This document shows, in pieces, positions 30,931 through 38,997 of a stretch of DNA of 39,450 nucleotides. The translations under genes were made by a program, and so were the position numbers. Origin of the DNA: Candidatus Lloydbacteria bacterium CG22_combo_CG10-13_8_21_14_all_47_15 (GTDB lineage: Bacteria; Patescibacteriota; Minisyncoccia; Phycocordibacterales; 21-14-all-47-15). Location: NCBI GenBank assembly GCA_002771515.1, contig PCTL01000026.1, positions 1 to 39,450 of the forward strand, given 5' to 3'. Each line of letters begins with the position of its first letter. Positions within the stretch are counted from its first letter, which is position 1. Under the pieces are notes generated by a model. The model saw only the letters and a program-made list of their open reading frames with translations, ran no database searches and was not told the origin of the DNA.

Positions 30931-32196
30931 CTAATTCCCTTCCGGAATCATCATTTCAATCTTAATCTTAGCAGGTTTTTCCGGAAATGTCCGCTTCCAG
31001 AAAGGCCGAATAACGATTTCCGCGCGTTCAATCCCCAAAAACGACGAGAGAATCTTCTGAAAATCTTTTTTCGGCTGTTCCACGAGTGCGTCCTGAAGAA
31101 TGGATGCGTCAATATCCCATATTACCCGCCCACTACCTGCCAACACAAACGAAATCTCTTCCGTATCAGACGGTAAAATGCTTGCCTTATCAAGCAATGT
31201 AAAACGAAATGAAGGCAATTCAGGTATCACAACCGGACGATTTTCAAAATGATCTACGACACGGCGTGCAATCGTATCAGACAAAGATCCTTCTGAAAAC
31301 ATAAATACTTGAAGCGTGCCTTTCTGCGATACCACTGCGGTGTCACCGCGTTCATCTGCTGTAGCGCCGATAGCGTCACCATCCTCAAAAGCAATGAATA
31401 TGCCGTCATCATAGAGCAAAAATCCTTCCGGTTTTTCTTCAAAAACGCGATTATATAGTTTTGTTTTTATGCCATCACGCAATTCCCGAGTCGCCTGCTC
31501 ACGATCCGCCACAGATATCTTCTTCACTTCGCCGACAAACCCGCCTTCTATCGGTGTCTTTGAACGCGCGAAGAAACCATCATACATAGGAGAGCCGGCA
31601 AGACCGGGAACGGTAAAATCGGCAAGACCAATATTGTATTCCTTTCCTTGCTCCTCGGCATACACCGCCACTTCAACGGAACCCGGTACCTCTTCGCCGT
31701 TCACAGTACTTTTCCCGGGAACGGTAATCGGTTTTCTGATTCGGAAAATTTTTCCATCTGTTGATTGAAAACGCGTATTGTTAACGAACTTCTGCGACTT
31801 CGTACTATATTTGTTGTACACAACAATAATTCCAGAAGCACTCTTCTCAATGTACTCACTTCCACTTGCAGGCACTTCTTTTTGTGCAGTTTCTTCCAAT
31901 GTAAGCAGATCAAACGGTAAAACCACAGCCCCATCAGTATTGCGCCGGATAGCAGTGAATGTTTCGTCAATGGAAAATGCTTCTATACGCGGTGTCACCT
32001 TGACCACCGCGCCGGAAAACACAATAGAAAACCCAAATACACCTACCGCCGCAACCAAAAGTACCATGACCCATGCCCACATCCGGCTCCCTTTCGGCGG
32101 TCTTGGAGTACCCTCTTCAGAAAGAGGATTATGCCTCTGTGGCAAAACCCGCTTTCCACGGGAAGCAATTACTTCTTGGAGCATGTCGTGTCGCAT
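30931..32196 (-). CDS. single-pass membrane protein, weakly baseplate-J-like
   Basis: 421 residues: a cytoplasmic N-terminus of about 38 residues, one transmembrane helix (about 39-62), then a large outside domain. The middle has a recognisable block (ASGIIVVYNKYSTKSQKF, TRFQSTDGKIFRI, VPGSVEVAVYAEEQGKEYNIG, FTVPGLAGSP) that resembles baseplate J-like proteins, but this is from memory and unverified. It is next to an actin-like ATPase gene (44 bp upstream), the pattern expected of an envelope-spanning machine such as a type IV pilus assembly. Function unknown. Confidence 0.6.
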   Translation of the reverse strand: MRHDMLQEVIASRGKRVLPQRHNPLSEEGTPRPPKGSRMWAWVMVLLVAAVGVFGFSIVFSGAVVKVTPRIEAFSIDETFTAIRRNTDGAVVLPFDLLTLEETAQKEVPASGSEYIEKSASGIIVVYNKYSTKSQKFVNNTRFQSTDGKIFRIRKPITVPGKSTVNGEEVPGSVEVAVYAEEQGKEYNIGLADFTVPGLAGSPMYDGFFARSKTPIEGGFVGEVKKISVADREQATRELRDGIKTKLYNRVFEEKPEGFLLYDDGIFIAFEDGDAIGATADERGDTAVVSQKGTLQVFMFSEGSLSDTIARRVVDHFENRPVVIPELPSFRFTLLDKASILPSDTEEISFVLAGSGRVIWDIDASILQDALVEQPKKDFQKILSSFLGIERAEIVIRPFWKRTFPEKPAKIKIEMMIPEGN

Positions 32197-32240
32197 AGAT
32201 ACAATAAAATAACACTTAGCATATAAAAACTATACGATAA

Positions 32241-33440
32241 CTATACCACAGTATCATGCTTTTCTTCAACCTTTGCTGTAAAAAGCGCTTCTAAAAGAAG
32301 AAAAGCATCTTTCTCGGCATCGGACACGCCGATAAACGGCCGTAAAAATGACGGGGAAACTTCAGTGACACTGAATGGCTTCGTACTACCGCCTGCGGGT
32401 GTTGTCTCAAACGCATCGGAAAACCAGCTACTCGCTTCGGCACCAGCCGTTAAAAACACGGCATGTGGCAACAGACCGCCTTCCGAAAGCTTCGCAAGCG
32501 CGTCGGCAAGCACTTCCTTCCATTCGTGCCGTGCTTTCTCAAGCGCCTTTTTCATCGGTGCTTTAAATGAACTGCTCCTGCCTGGAAACGCAGAAAGTGC
32601 AATCCTGGATAACGCTTCTTCCGGCGACGCGCCACTCGCCTTCATTACGGCACGCATAATACTATTTTTCCCATGCGGAAACGACGCCGTTTCAATAAGC
32701 ACATCATCGCGCACCACTGATACATCGGTCACTTCACCGCTCACATCGCAAACAAGAAAATTCTTTTCTTCGGCAAACATATCCCGCACGACATCAAAAG
32801 CAACAAACGAAAATGTATGGAATTCAATCTCAATTGATGTGAACGCTCTGTCTACGCGCTTTGTTATCTCGCCCAAGAATGCCCCAGGACTCATGCTGAC
32901 ATAAAGCGCTACATCAACTTCTTTCGCGCGCTTGCCGAACGGCTTGTCAACAGCAAAGCCGTTTAAGAGAAGCTTCATACCTTTTTCTTCTATCACCACG
33001 ACGGCATCTTTTGATGACGCTCCGGCGGAAACTGAACCGCTCTCAAGAAAGCGCCGAACTTCACGGTCAACCAGTGTGTCAACAAGCCACTCCGATACGA
33101 TAGTTGGTTTTTTCTGCGAAAAAGACGCGACTCGCGTCTGCGACATATGCCACGGCGAAGCGAGCACCACATGCGCCGTATCAGGCCTGCCAACACCATT
33201 CTTAATCATAGCGTCGCATACCTGTGAAAGCGCGCGGTATATCTCTTTCACGAGACGATCTATATTGAGCTCTTTCTGGAATGGTAAAAACACGCGCTTT
33301 GACCAAACGATAGTGGGCAAAAAACGACCATCACCCGCGCGCTCAAATTGGACGATTGCACCACCGACACTCAAACTCCCAATGTCAAACAGTACAATCC
33401 GCCGCTGCTTCACAGATGTTTTCTTGGAGAAAAGCCACAT
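32241..33440 (-). CDS. actin-like ATPase (PilM/FtsA type)
   Basis: 399 residues with an actin-like ATPase fold. Phosphate-1 is LFDIGSLSVGGAIV (17-30) and phosphate-2 FLVCDVSGEVTDVSVV in the middle. PilM and FtsA link a membrane machine to the cytoplasm. It is more diverged than either, with a long C-terminal part (EVSPSFLRPFIGVSDAEKDAFLLLEALF), so the specific role is inferred from context with the membrane protein downstream. A TATACT lies 6 nt upstream of the ATG. Confidence 0.6.
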   Translation of the reverse strand: MWLFSKKTSVKQRRIVLFDIGSLSVGGAIVQFERAGDGRFLPTIVWSKRVFLPFQKELNIDRLVKEIYRALSQVCDAMIKNGVGRPDTAHVVLASPWHMSQTRVASFSQKKPTIVSEWLVDTLVDREVRRFLESGSVSAGASSKDAVVVIEEKGMKLLLNGFAVDKPFGKRAKEVDVALYVSMSPGAFLGEITKRVDRAFTSIEIEFHTFSFVAFDVVRDMFAEEKNFLVCDVSGEVTDVSVVRDDVLIETASFPHGKNSIMRAVMKASGASPEEALSRIALSAFPGRSSSFKAPMKKALEKARHEWKEVLADALAKLSEGGLLPHAVFLTAGAEASSWFSDAFETTPAGGSTKPFSVTEVSPSFLRPFIGVSDAEKDAFLLLEALFTAKVEEKHDTVV

Positions 33441-33485
33441 AGCTTCAGTATACTACGCCGTCAAAAACATTTTATGTGGATATGT

Positions 33486-35261
33486 TTATTCCAATACCGC
33501 CTTAATGCGCCTGATACCTGCCGCAACCGCCTCTTCCTTTATTATCTTAAATGTCCCGATGAGCTCACTTGTGTTTTGCACATGCGGACCGCCACAAAAC
33601 TCCAGACTGAATATACCAAGTTCCTCGTTCCCAATCTGGTACACTTTCACCCGCTCACCATATTTTTCATCAAATATGCCAATGGCTCCGCGTCGGCGCG
33701 CTTCATCTATAGTCATTTCTTCATAGGTTACCGGCAGAGCGCGCCGTATCTGCTCATTTACAATATCCTCCACTTCTTTTTTCTGCTCATCCGTAATTTT
33801 TTCCGGATACGAGAAATCAAACCGAAGCCGCTCCTGTGTAATATTGCTTCCTTTTTGCATAATGTCGTCGCCCAACACTTCGCGAAGCGCCTGATTTAGA
33901 AGGTGCGTAGCGGTATGGTACTGCATTTCTTTTTCCGAATGCCCCGCGAGACCGCCTTTGAACTTCCGTTCCGCACCGGCGCGCGAAACCTCCTGATGTT
34001 TCGCAAGCGCACTCGCGAAAGCCATTTCATCAATTAAGATACCTTTCTCTTCCGCGAGCTCACGCAAAACTTCAAACGGAAATCCATATGTGGAGAAAAG
34101 AATAAATGCTTCTTTTCCGGAAATACCAGATTGGCTCATCTTTTCAAACTCACGAAGACCTTTTGCGAGTGTCATCCTGAATTTAGATGCTTCTTCGGCA
34201 ATGGTTGTTTTTATGTGTCCGTGTCCCGATACGAGATTTTCGTAGATACCGCCGTATTTTTGAATCACCACATCCGCGATGTCTGCCAGATTCCCTTCGT
34301 GTATACGAAGCGCGTCTGCATACCTAACCGCACGGCGAATAAGTCGCCGCAGAATATAACCGCGGTCGGTGTTTGATGGGATGATGCCGTCACCGATAAT
34401 GAAGACCGCGGTACGAATATGGTCTGCGATAATCCGTTTCGCGCGTATATCGCCCGCAGGCGCAAGCGCTTCCACAGCCTGCATAATCGGTATGAACAAA
34501 TCTGTCTCAAAAATATTGTCTTTCTGCTGCATGACCATTGAAAGCCGCTCCAAACCTGCGCCGGTGTCTACATTTTTATTCTTGAGCATGCCTATAACTC
34601 TACCGCCACGCTTTTCGTATTCCATAAATACATCGTTCCATACTTCAACAACTTTTTGTTCTTTATCAGCGCGAATAAATTCATCTTTTGTCAAATCTCC
34701 CAAACCGTCCGGCGTGACATCATAAAACATTTCGCTATCGGGTCCGCATGGCCCATTCTCACCCGGACTCCACCAGTTAGTATCACCTTCCATAAAGTAA
34801 ATTCGTGAAGGACTCACGCCAAAAGATTCCCATATTTTCGCGGTTTCGCGGTCAATGTCCGGCACGGCATCATTGCCACCGAATACGGTAATATAGAGCC
34901 GTGATGTATCAAGACCGAGTCCTTCTTCATGCGAAGTCAGAAATTCGTAGCTCCATTCAATAGCTTCGCTCTTGAAATAGTCACCAAGTGACCAGTTGCC
35001 GAGCATCTCAAAAAAAGTATCGTGCGTCTTATCACCAACTTCCTCTATATCCTGCGTCCTGACACACTTCTGTATGTTCACAAGCCGCGTACCTGCCGGA
35101 TGCGGCTCGCCCAAAAGATACGGTACCAGTGGTTGCATACCGGCTGTAGTAAAAAGCGCCGACGGGTCATTTTCAGGCACAAGTGAGGCCCCGGGGACAA
35201 TAGCATGCCCTCGCCGTTTGAAAAACTCCAAAAACCGTCTGCGAATTTCCTCTGATTTCAT
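33486..35261 (-). CDS. alaS: alanyl-tRNA synthetase, short form
   Basis: 591 residues against about 875 in E. coli. The class II catalytic core starts at residue 1 (MKSEEIRRRFLEFFKRRGHAIVPGASLVPENDPSALFTTAGMQP) with GNWSLGDYFKSEAI. The editing domain is kept: HTATHLLNQAL (about 446-456) and the CGGPH ligands near 553-557. The sequence ends right after the editing domain, so the C-Ala domain, which bridges the tRNA elbow and promotes dimers, is absent. The ATG is 6 nt from an extended -10 and there is no SD. Confidence 0.95.
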   Translation of the reverse strand: MKSEEIRRRFLEFFKRRGHAIVPGASLVPENDPSALFTTAGMQPLVPYLLGEPHPAGTRLVNIQKCVRTQDIEEVGDKTHDTFFEMLGNWSLGDYFKSEAIEWSYEFLTSHEEGLGLDTSRLYITVFGGNDAVPDIDRETAKIWESFGVSPSRIYFMEGDTNWWSPGENGPCGPDSEMFYDVTPDGLGDLTKDEFIRADKEQKVVEVWNDVFMEYEKRGGRVIGMLKNKNVDTGAGLERLSMVMQQKDNIFETDLFIPIMQAVEALAPAGDIRAKRIIADHIRTAVFIIGDGIIPSNTDRGYILRRLIRRAVRYADALRIHEGNLADIADVVIQKYGGIYENLVSGHGHIKTTIAEEASKFRMTLAKGLREFEKMSQSGISGKEAFILFSTYGFPFEVLRELAEEKGILIDEMAFASALAKHQEVSRAGAERKFKGGLAGHSEKEMQYHTATHLLNQALREVLGDDIMQKGSNITQERLRFDFSYPEKITDEQKKEVEDIVNEQIRRALPVTYEEMTIDEARRRGAIGIFDEKYGERVKVYQIGNEELGIFSLEFCGGPHVQNTSELIGTFKIIKEEAVAAGIRRIKAVLE

Positions 35262-35267
35262 TCCTAC

Positions 35268-35276
35268 ACTATAGCA
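35268..35276 (-). promoter_or_regulatory. extended -10 of alaS
   Basis: TGc-TATAGT on the minus strand, 6 nt before the ATG at 35261, predicting a leaderless mRNA. Confidence 0.5.
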
Positions 35277-35277
35277 A

Positions 35278-35313
35278 AAACGGAGAAAATCAGAAATCTG
35301 ATTTTCTCCGTTT
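35278..35313 (-). terminator. terminator of the dehydrogenase gene
   Basis: AAACGGAGAAAATCAG pairs perfectly over 16 bp with CTGATTTTCTCCGTTT, loop AAAT. It lies directly upstream of the alaS promoter. Confidence 0.85.
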
Positions 35314-35330
35314 GATGGCGAGCGCGCGGA

Positions 35331-36437
35331 CTATTCATGCGCGCCGTTTTCTTCGTATGATAAAATCTCAAGCGCTATTTTTTCGGCAATTTCGCTTGTC
35401 GCGAGAAATTTCTCACCGGACGATTTGCGAAGAATTGTCATAACCTGTCCGGCAACCTGCGACTGAACACGCGCGTCAATGTCATCTGCATGTTCATATA
35501 TCCAATCCACTCCGTGCGTAAGTTCGCAATAACTTGCAATAACACCGCCGGAATTAACCACAAAATCAGGTAGATAGAGAACGCCTCCCTCTTTGAGCTG
35601 GCGTCCGTGCGTCTTACTGATTCCGAGTTGATTATTCGCAGAACCGCACACCATCGCGAAATGCGCGATAATATGGTGAATCGTATTGTCGTTTACGATT
35701 CCACCGAGGGCGCACGGCGCGAAAATGTCCGCGTCCATATTGAACACATCTTCAGGCAGGCAATGTAGAGCGTCATATCGTTTGCAGACGGCATCCATTT
35801 CTGGGATATCAACATCGGAAATAATGAGCTGTGCCTCTTCCTCAGCGAGAAGAGCTGCGAGAATTTTTCCGGTTTTCCCCGCGCCTTGAATCAGCACACG
35901 CTTGCCCTTTAACGAGTCAGTGCGCCATAAATGTTCCGCTCCTACTTTCATTGCCGTGTAGACACCAGTTGCGGTACGCGGAGACGGGTCTACCAAACCG
36001 ACGACAAAACCAGTCGTTTCCCCGATAATTTTCATATCGGAAGAATTTGTACCGGCATCCGGCGCGGTAATATACTCGCCGTGAAGCCTCTCAACATTCT
36101 CGCCAAACGCGCGAAGTATCCGTTCCTTTTTACGGGCACCTTCCGCACCCTTGAGCGGCTGGTTCAGTAGGATGACGGCCTTCCCGCCACCGACATCTAT
36201 ACCGGCAACAAGGTTTTTCAATGTCATGCCGCGCGCAAGCCGAAGCACATCATACTCCGCTTCTTGCTGGCTTCTGTATACACACATACGCACACCGCCA
36301 AGCGCGGAGCCATAGCGTGAAGGCCTTGTATGGTGGATTGCAATAATACACCTCAATCCGACCTGTGAATTCGTATAATAATGAAGTCCGCCTTCAAAAC
36401 CGCGTTGTGCCATTTCAGGAAATATATCCATAGCCAT
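35331..36437 (-). CDS. Glu/Leu/Phe/Val dehydrogenase family (leucine-dehydrogenase-like)
   Basis: 368 residues. These enzymes deaminate an amino acid to its keto acid with NAD. IIAIHHTRPSRYGSALGGVRM and LARGMTLKNLVAGIDVGGGKAV place the two catalytic lysines at 74 and 86, and Asp127 lies in ITAPDAGTNSSDM. The nucleotide-binding loop is GAGKTG (185-190). The length and spacing fit leucine/phenylalanine dehydrogenases better than glutamate dehydrogenase; substrate is not proven. A strong SD (AAGGAGG, 36442-36448) precedes two ATGs; ATG 36437 is 4 nt away, ATG 36431 is 10 nt away, so the start may be two codons later. The gene stands alone with its own terminator. Confidence 0.85.
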   Translation of the reverse strand: MAMDIFPEMAQRGFEGGLHYYTNSQVGLRCIIAIHHTRPSRYGSALGGVRMCVYRSQQEAEYDVLRLARGMTLKNLVAGIDVGGGKAVILLNQPLKGAEGARKKERILRAFGENVERLHGEYITAPDAGTNSSDMKIIGETTGFVVGLVDPSPRTATGVYTAMKVGAEHLWRTDSLKGKRVLIQGAGKTGKILAALLAEEEAQLIISDVDIPEMDAVCKRYDALHCLPEDVFNMDADIFAPCALGGIVNDNTIHHIIAHFAMVCGSANNQLGISKTHGRQLKEGGVLYLPDFVVNSGGVIASYCELTHGVDWIYEHADDIDARVQSQVAGQVMTILRKSSGEKFLATSEIAEKIALEILSYEENGAHE

Positions 36438-36441
36438 CTAG

Positions 36442-36448
36442 CCTCCTT
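36442..36448 (-). promoter_or_regulatory. Shine-Dalgarno of the dehydrogenase gene
   Basis: AAGGAGG on the minus strand. Its spacing allows either the ATG at 36437 or the one at 36431. Confidence 0.7.
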
Positions 36449-36535
36449 GAATATAAAGAAATCAAAAAGCACAAACCATCAAAACCATACTCCGTGCCGC
36501 GAGAAACCGCAAGGAGCCCGCGCCAAGCAATCGCG

Positions 36536-37582
36536 TTATGCGATAATGCCGCCGCCAATACATATATCGCCGTCGTAGACAACAATAGACTGCCCCGGAG
36601 CTGCGGCATGAGGTTCTTCAAGGAGTATACGCTCTCCGCCGCACTCCGCGCGACACGGCAGATATGCACCGCGGTAGCGAACCTGCGCGGTATAGCGCTT
36701 CCCGTCTTCAGGAGCTCCTGAAATCCAGTTTTGCTGTTCAAGCGTGAAGATTTTTTTGCCACCAATTTTTTCCGGCTCATGCGAGACAGTAACGGTATTT
36801 ACGGCTATGTCTTTCGCGACAATATAGTACGGCTTTTCATTTGCGTTTGTAGCGTTTACATGAAAGCCATGTCGCTCGCCCAATGTATAGAATACGGCGC
36901 CATCATGCGTACCGATTACCTTTCCCGCTTCGTCAAGCACCGCCCCTTCGGTTTCTGGAATATAGTGCTTCAAAAAATCCTTCATATCAACATCCCCTAA
37001 AAAGCAGATGCCCTGGCTGTCTTTCTTCTCCGCGGTCGGGAGACCGAATTTTCTCGCAAGTCGCCGAACTTCATCTTTCGCGTATCCACCAACCGGAAAA
37101 AGCGCGTATCGGAGCTCTGCCGGCGCAAGCACCCACAAGAAATAACTCTGGTCCTTCCCTACATCCACGCCTTTCAGAAGACGCGCGGCATCTTTGCGCG
37201 CATAATGGCCTGTTGCGATATAGTCAGCGCCCATCCCGCGCGCCTTTTTCAAAAACGCGCCGAATTTGATCTCCTTGTTGCACATCACATCAGGATTCGG
37301 CGTGCGCCCAGCCCTATATTCGTTGATAAAGTAATCTCCCACGCCGCGCTTATATTCATCTTCAAAATCAAAAGTAAGAAACGGAATACCAATATGTGCC
37401 GCCACGCGCATAGCGGAAAGCCGTTCTTCCTTCCACGGGCACGGCAAAAACTCCGGATGCCATGTTTTCATAAACACACCAACCACATCGTAGCCGTCTT
37501 TTTTTAGTAATGCCGCGGCAACTGACGAATCAACCCCGCCCGACATAGCTACAAAAACTTTCTTTCGCGCTTTTTCAGCCAT
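36536..37582 (-). CDS. mnmA: tRNA-specific 2-thiouridylase MnmA
   Basis: 348 residues. MnmA puts sulfur on U34 of tRNA-Lys, -Glu and -Gln. The PP-loop SGGVDSS is at 14-20. The two catalytic Cys are Cys101 (NPDVMCNKEIKF) and Cys193 (DSQGICFLGDVDM). GHYAR at 125-129 and YTLGERHG follow. The C-terminal beta-barrel is short but complete, ending in YDGDICIGGGIIA. An inverted repeat lies in the leader (37621-37666). Confidence 0.95.
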   Translation of the reverse strand: MAEKARKKVFVAMSGGVDSSVAAALLKKDGYDVVGVFMKTWHPEFLPCPWKEERLSAMRVAAHIGIPFLTFDFEDEYKRGVGDYFINEYRAGRTPNPDVMCNKEIKFGAFLKKARGMGADYIATGHYARKDAARLLKGVDVGKDQSYFLWVLAPAELRYALFPVGGYAKDEVRRLARKFGLPTAEKKDSQGICFLGDVDMKDFLKHYIPETEGAVLDEAGKVIGTHDGAVFYTLGERHGFHVNATNANEKPYYIVAKDIAVNTVTVSHEPEKIGGKKIFTLEQQNWISGAPEDGKRYTAQVRYRGAYLPCRAECGGERILLEEPHAAAPGQSIVVYDGDICIGGGIIA

Positions 37583-37620
37583 ATTTCCATCCTACGATAC
37601 TTGACAATATGCTTCAAATA

Positions 37621-37666
37621 TTTAGTAAAGAAGCGCTCCTGATATCAAGAACTATACTTTACTAAA
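37621..37666. promoter_or_regulatory. inverted repeat upstream of mnmA
   Basis: TTTAGTAAAG (37621-37630) and CTTTACTAAA (37657-37666), 26 nt apart. Each arm is itself nearly palindromic, as in paired operator half-sites. There is no T-run, so a terminator is less likely. Confidence 0.4.
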
Positions 37667-37677
37667 TCTGTCTGGAA

Positions 37678-38229
37678 CTACGCCTCTAAAAGTTTCTTAT
37701 ATACCTCAAACGCCGCACGGGCATCTGAAAGCGCCGTATGAGCTTTCGCATTCTCCACCCCAAAACGCTCACAGAGTGTGCCGAGATTGTAACGATATAC
37801 GCCAGTGTCATCGTATGTTTTTGCGAAATACATTGACAACAGGTCAAGACGAAAACGCCGCATTTTGTTTTCCACGCCTGTTTTTCTGAATGCGGCGTCA
37901 AGAAATCCGGCATCAAACGACACATTCTGCGCAACCATATTCGCGCCTTCAGTTTTATCTGCAAGCGCTTGCATAGCCGACTTTAGGTCGCTTGCGAAAA
38001 GCCAGTCGGCGTCATTGTAGCCATTTACATCAAGCGCGTCCGGCTCCGCGTCTTCAAGCCGCTCCGGCTTCACCTTTATATCAAACTCAAGTACCTTCTC
38101 AAGCGACGGCCCTCTTCCATCGCGCGGAATATGCTTTGCCACCACCGCGCCAATCTCAATGATTTCATGTTTTTCAGAGTCAAAGCCGGTGGTCTCCAAA
38201 TCAATGAACGCTAAATTATGCTTTTTCAT
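37678..38229 (-). CDS. DnaQ-like 3'-5' exonuclease (DEDDh)
   Basis: 183 residues. The five DEDDh positions are visible: Asp10 and Glu12 (FIDLETTG), Asp106 (NVSFDAGF), His164 and Asp169 (HTALSDA). It is the exonuclease fold of DNA polymerase III epsilon, but without proof of a polymerase partner; RNase T- or oligoribonuclease-type activity is possible. It lies 22 bp downstream of the ATE-like gene. Confidence 0.88.
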   Translation of the reverse strand: MKKHNLAFIDLETTGFDSEKHEIIEIGAVVAKHIPRDGRGPSLEKVLEFDIKVKPERLEDAEPDALDVNGYNDADWLFASDLKSAMQALADKTEGANMVAQNVSFDAGFLDAAFRKTGVENKMRRFRLDLLSMYFAKTYDDTGVYRYNLGTLCERFGVENAKAHTALSDARAAFEVYKKLLEA

Positions 38230-38251
38230 TATCCGTTAGGATACCACACCA

Positions 38252-38986
38252 CTACCGAGTATTGTCAAATACGCGCGCACCGTCTTTTTTTGCAAGTTCG
38301 CGAAGCATCTTCACATCCGATACCCATTTACTGCCATCCCAGTATTCCAACCTGTTGAAATTCGTCTTGTACCGCGCTTTGTCGCCATATACCGTACCGA
38401 CATAAAGATGCTTCTTTCCTTTTTCGTGGGCAAAACGCGCGGTGTCTATCATAAGCCACATTCCAAGCGATTTTTTGATATGCGCCGTATCATAAAATGA
38501 ATACCAAAAGTGCGCGCTAGCCCCATCTGACACAAGAAGCACATAGCCGGCAAGACATCCGCTTTCTTTCCATGAATAGACAATAATGTGTGTCACAAGA
38601 CCTGAGCCGAGAATAGAAAGGAGTCGTTTCTCCGGCATTATCTTCTGACCGAAACGCGCGGTGAAATAGCCGGTGCAAAACGAAAGAAATGTTTTGTCTT
38701 TCCAATTAAATTGTTTAAGCGGAACAACTTCGCGTAACAGAAGACCATCAAACTTTTTTACGATACGCCTGTTTTCGCTTGAGAGCGAAAAGTGCGCAAG
38801 TGAAATCCGCGCACTCCGTGCCATATAAAAAAGCGTTCCGGCTTGCGCATCCGGTCCGGAATACGGCAAATACCCACCTTGATAAATACACTCTGGCGTG
38901 TCTCCCATCTCCCGCTCTACCCAGAGTGTATAACCAAATTCATATGTACCATATCTATGTGCAAACTCTTTTCTATATATTCTCAT
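38252..38986 (-). CDS. arginyl-tRNA-protein transferase-like (ATE/GNAT) protein
   Basis: 244 residues that resemble ATE/Bpt enzymes: SARISLAHFSLSSENRRIVKKFD matches their RIPV-x-x-F-x-x-S-x-x-x-R-R block, and AHFWYSFYDTAHIKKSLGMWLMIDTARFAHEKGKKHLYVGTVYGDKARYKTNFNRLEYWDGSKW matches their C-terminal GNAT-like region. The typical N-terminal Cys cluster is missing, so substrate recognition must differ. ATE enzymes add Arg or Leu from tRNA to protein N-termini; here only the fold is proposed. It starts 11 bp after mltG ends. Confidence 0.65.
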   Translation of the reverse strand: MRIYRKEFAHRYGTYEFGYTLWVEREMGDTPECIYQGGYLPYSGPDAQAGTLFYMARSARISLAHFSLSSENRRIVKKFDGLLLREVVPLKQFNWKDKTFLSFCTGYFTARFGQKIMPEKRLLSILGSGLVTHIIVYSWKESGCLAGYVLLVSDGASAHFWYSFYDTAHIKKSLGMWLMIDTARFAHEKGKKHLYVGTVYGDKARYKTNFNRLEYWDGSKWVSDVKMLRELAKKDGARVFDNTR

Positions 38987-38997
38987 AGAGGCATGTT

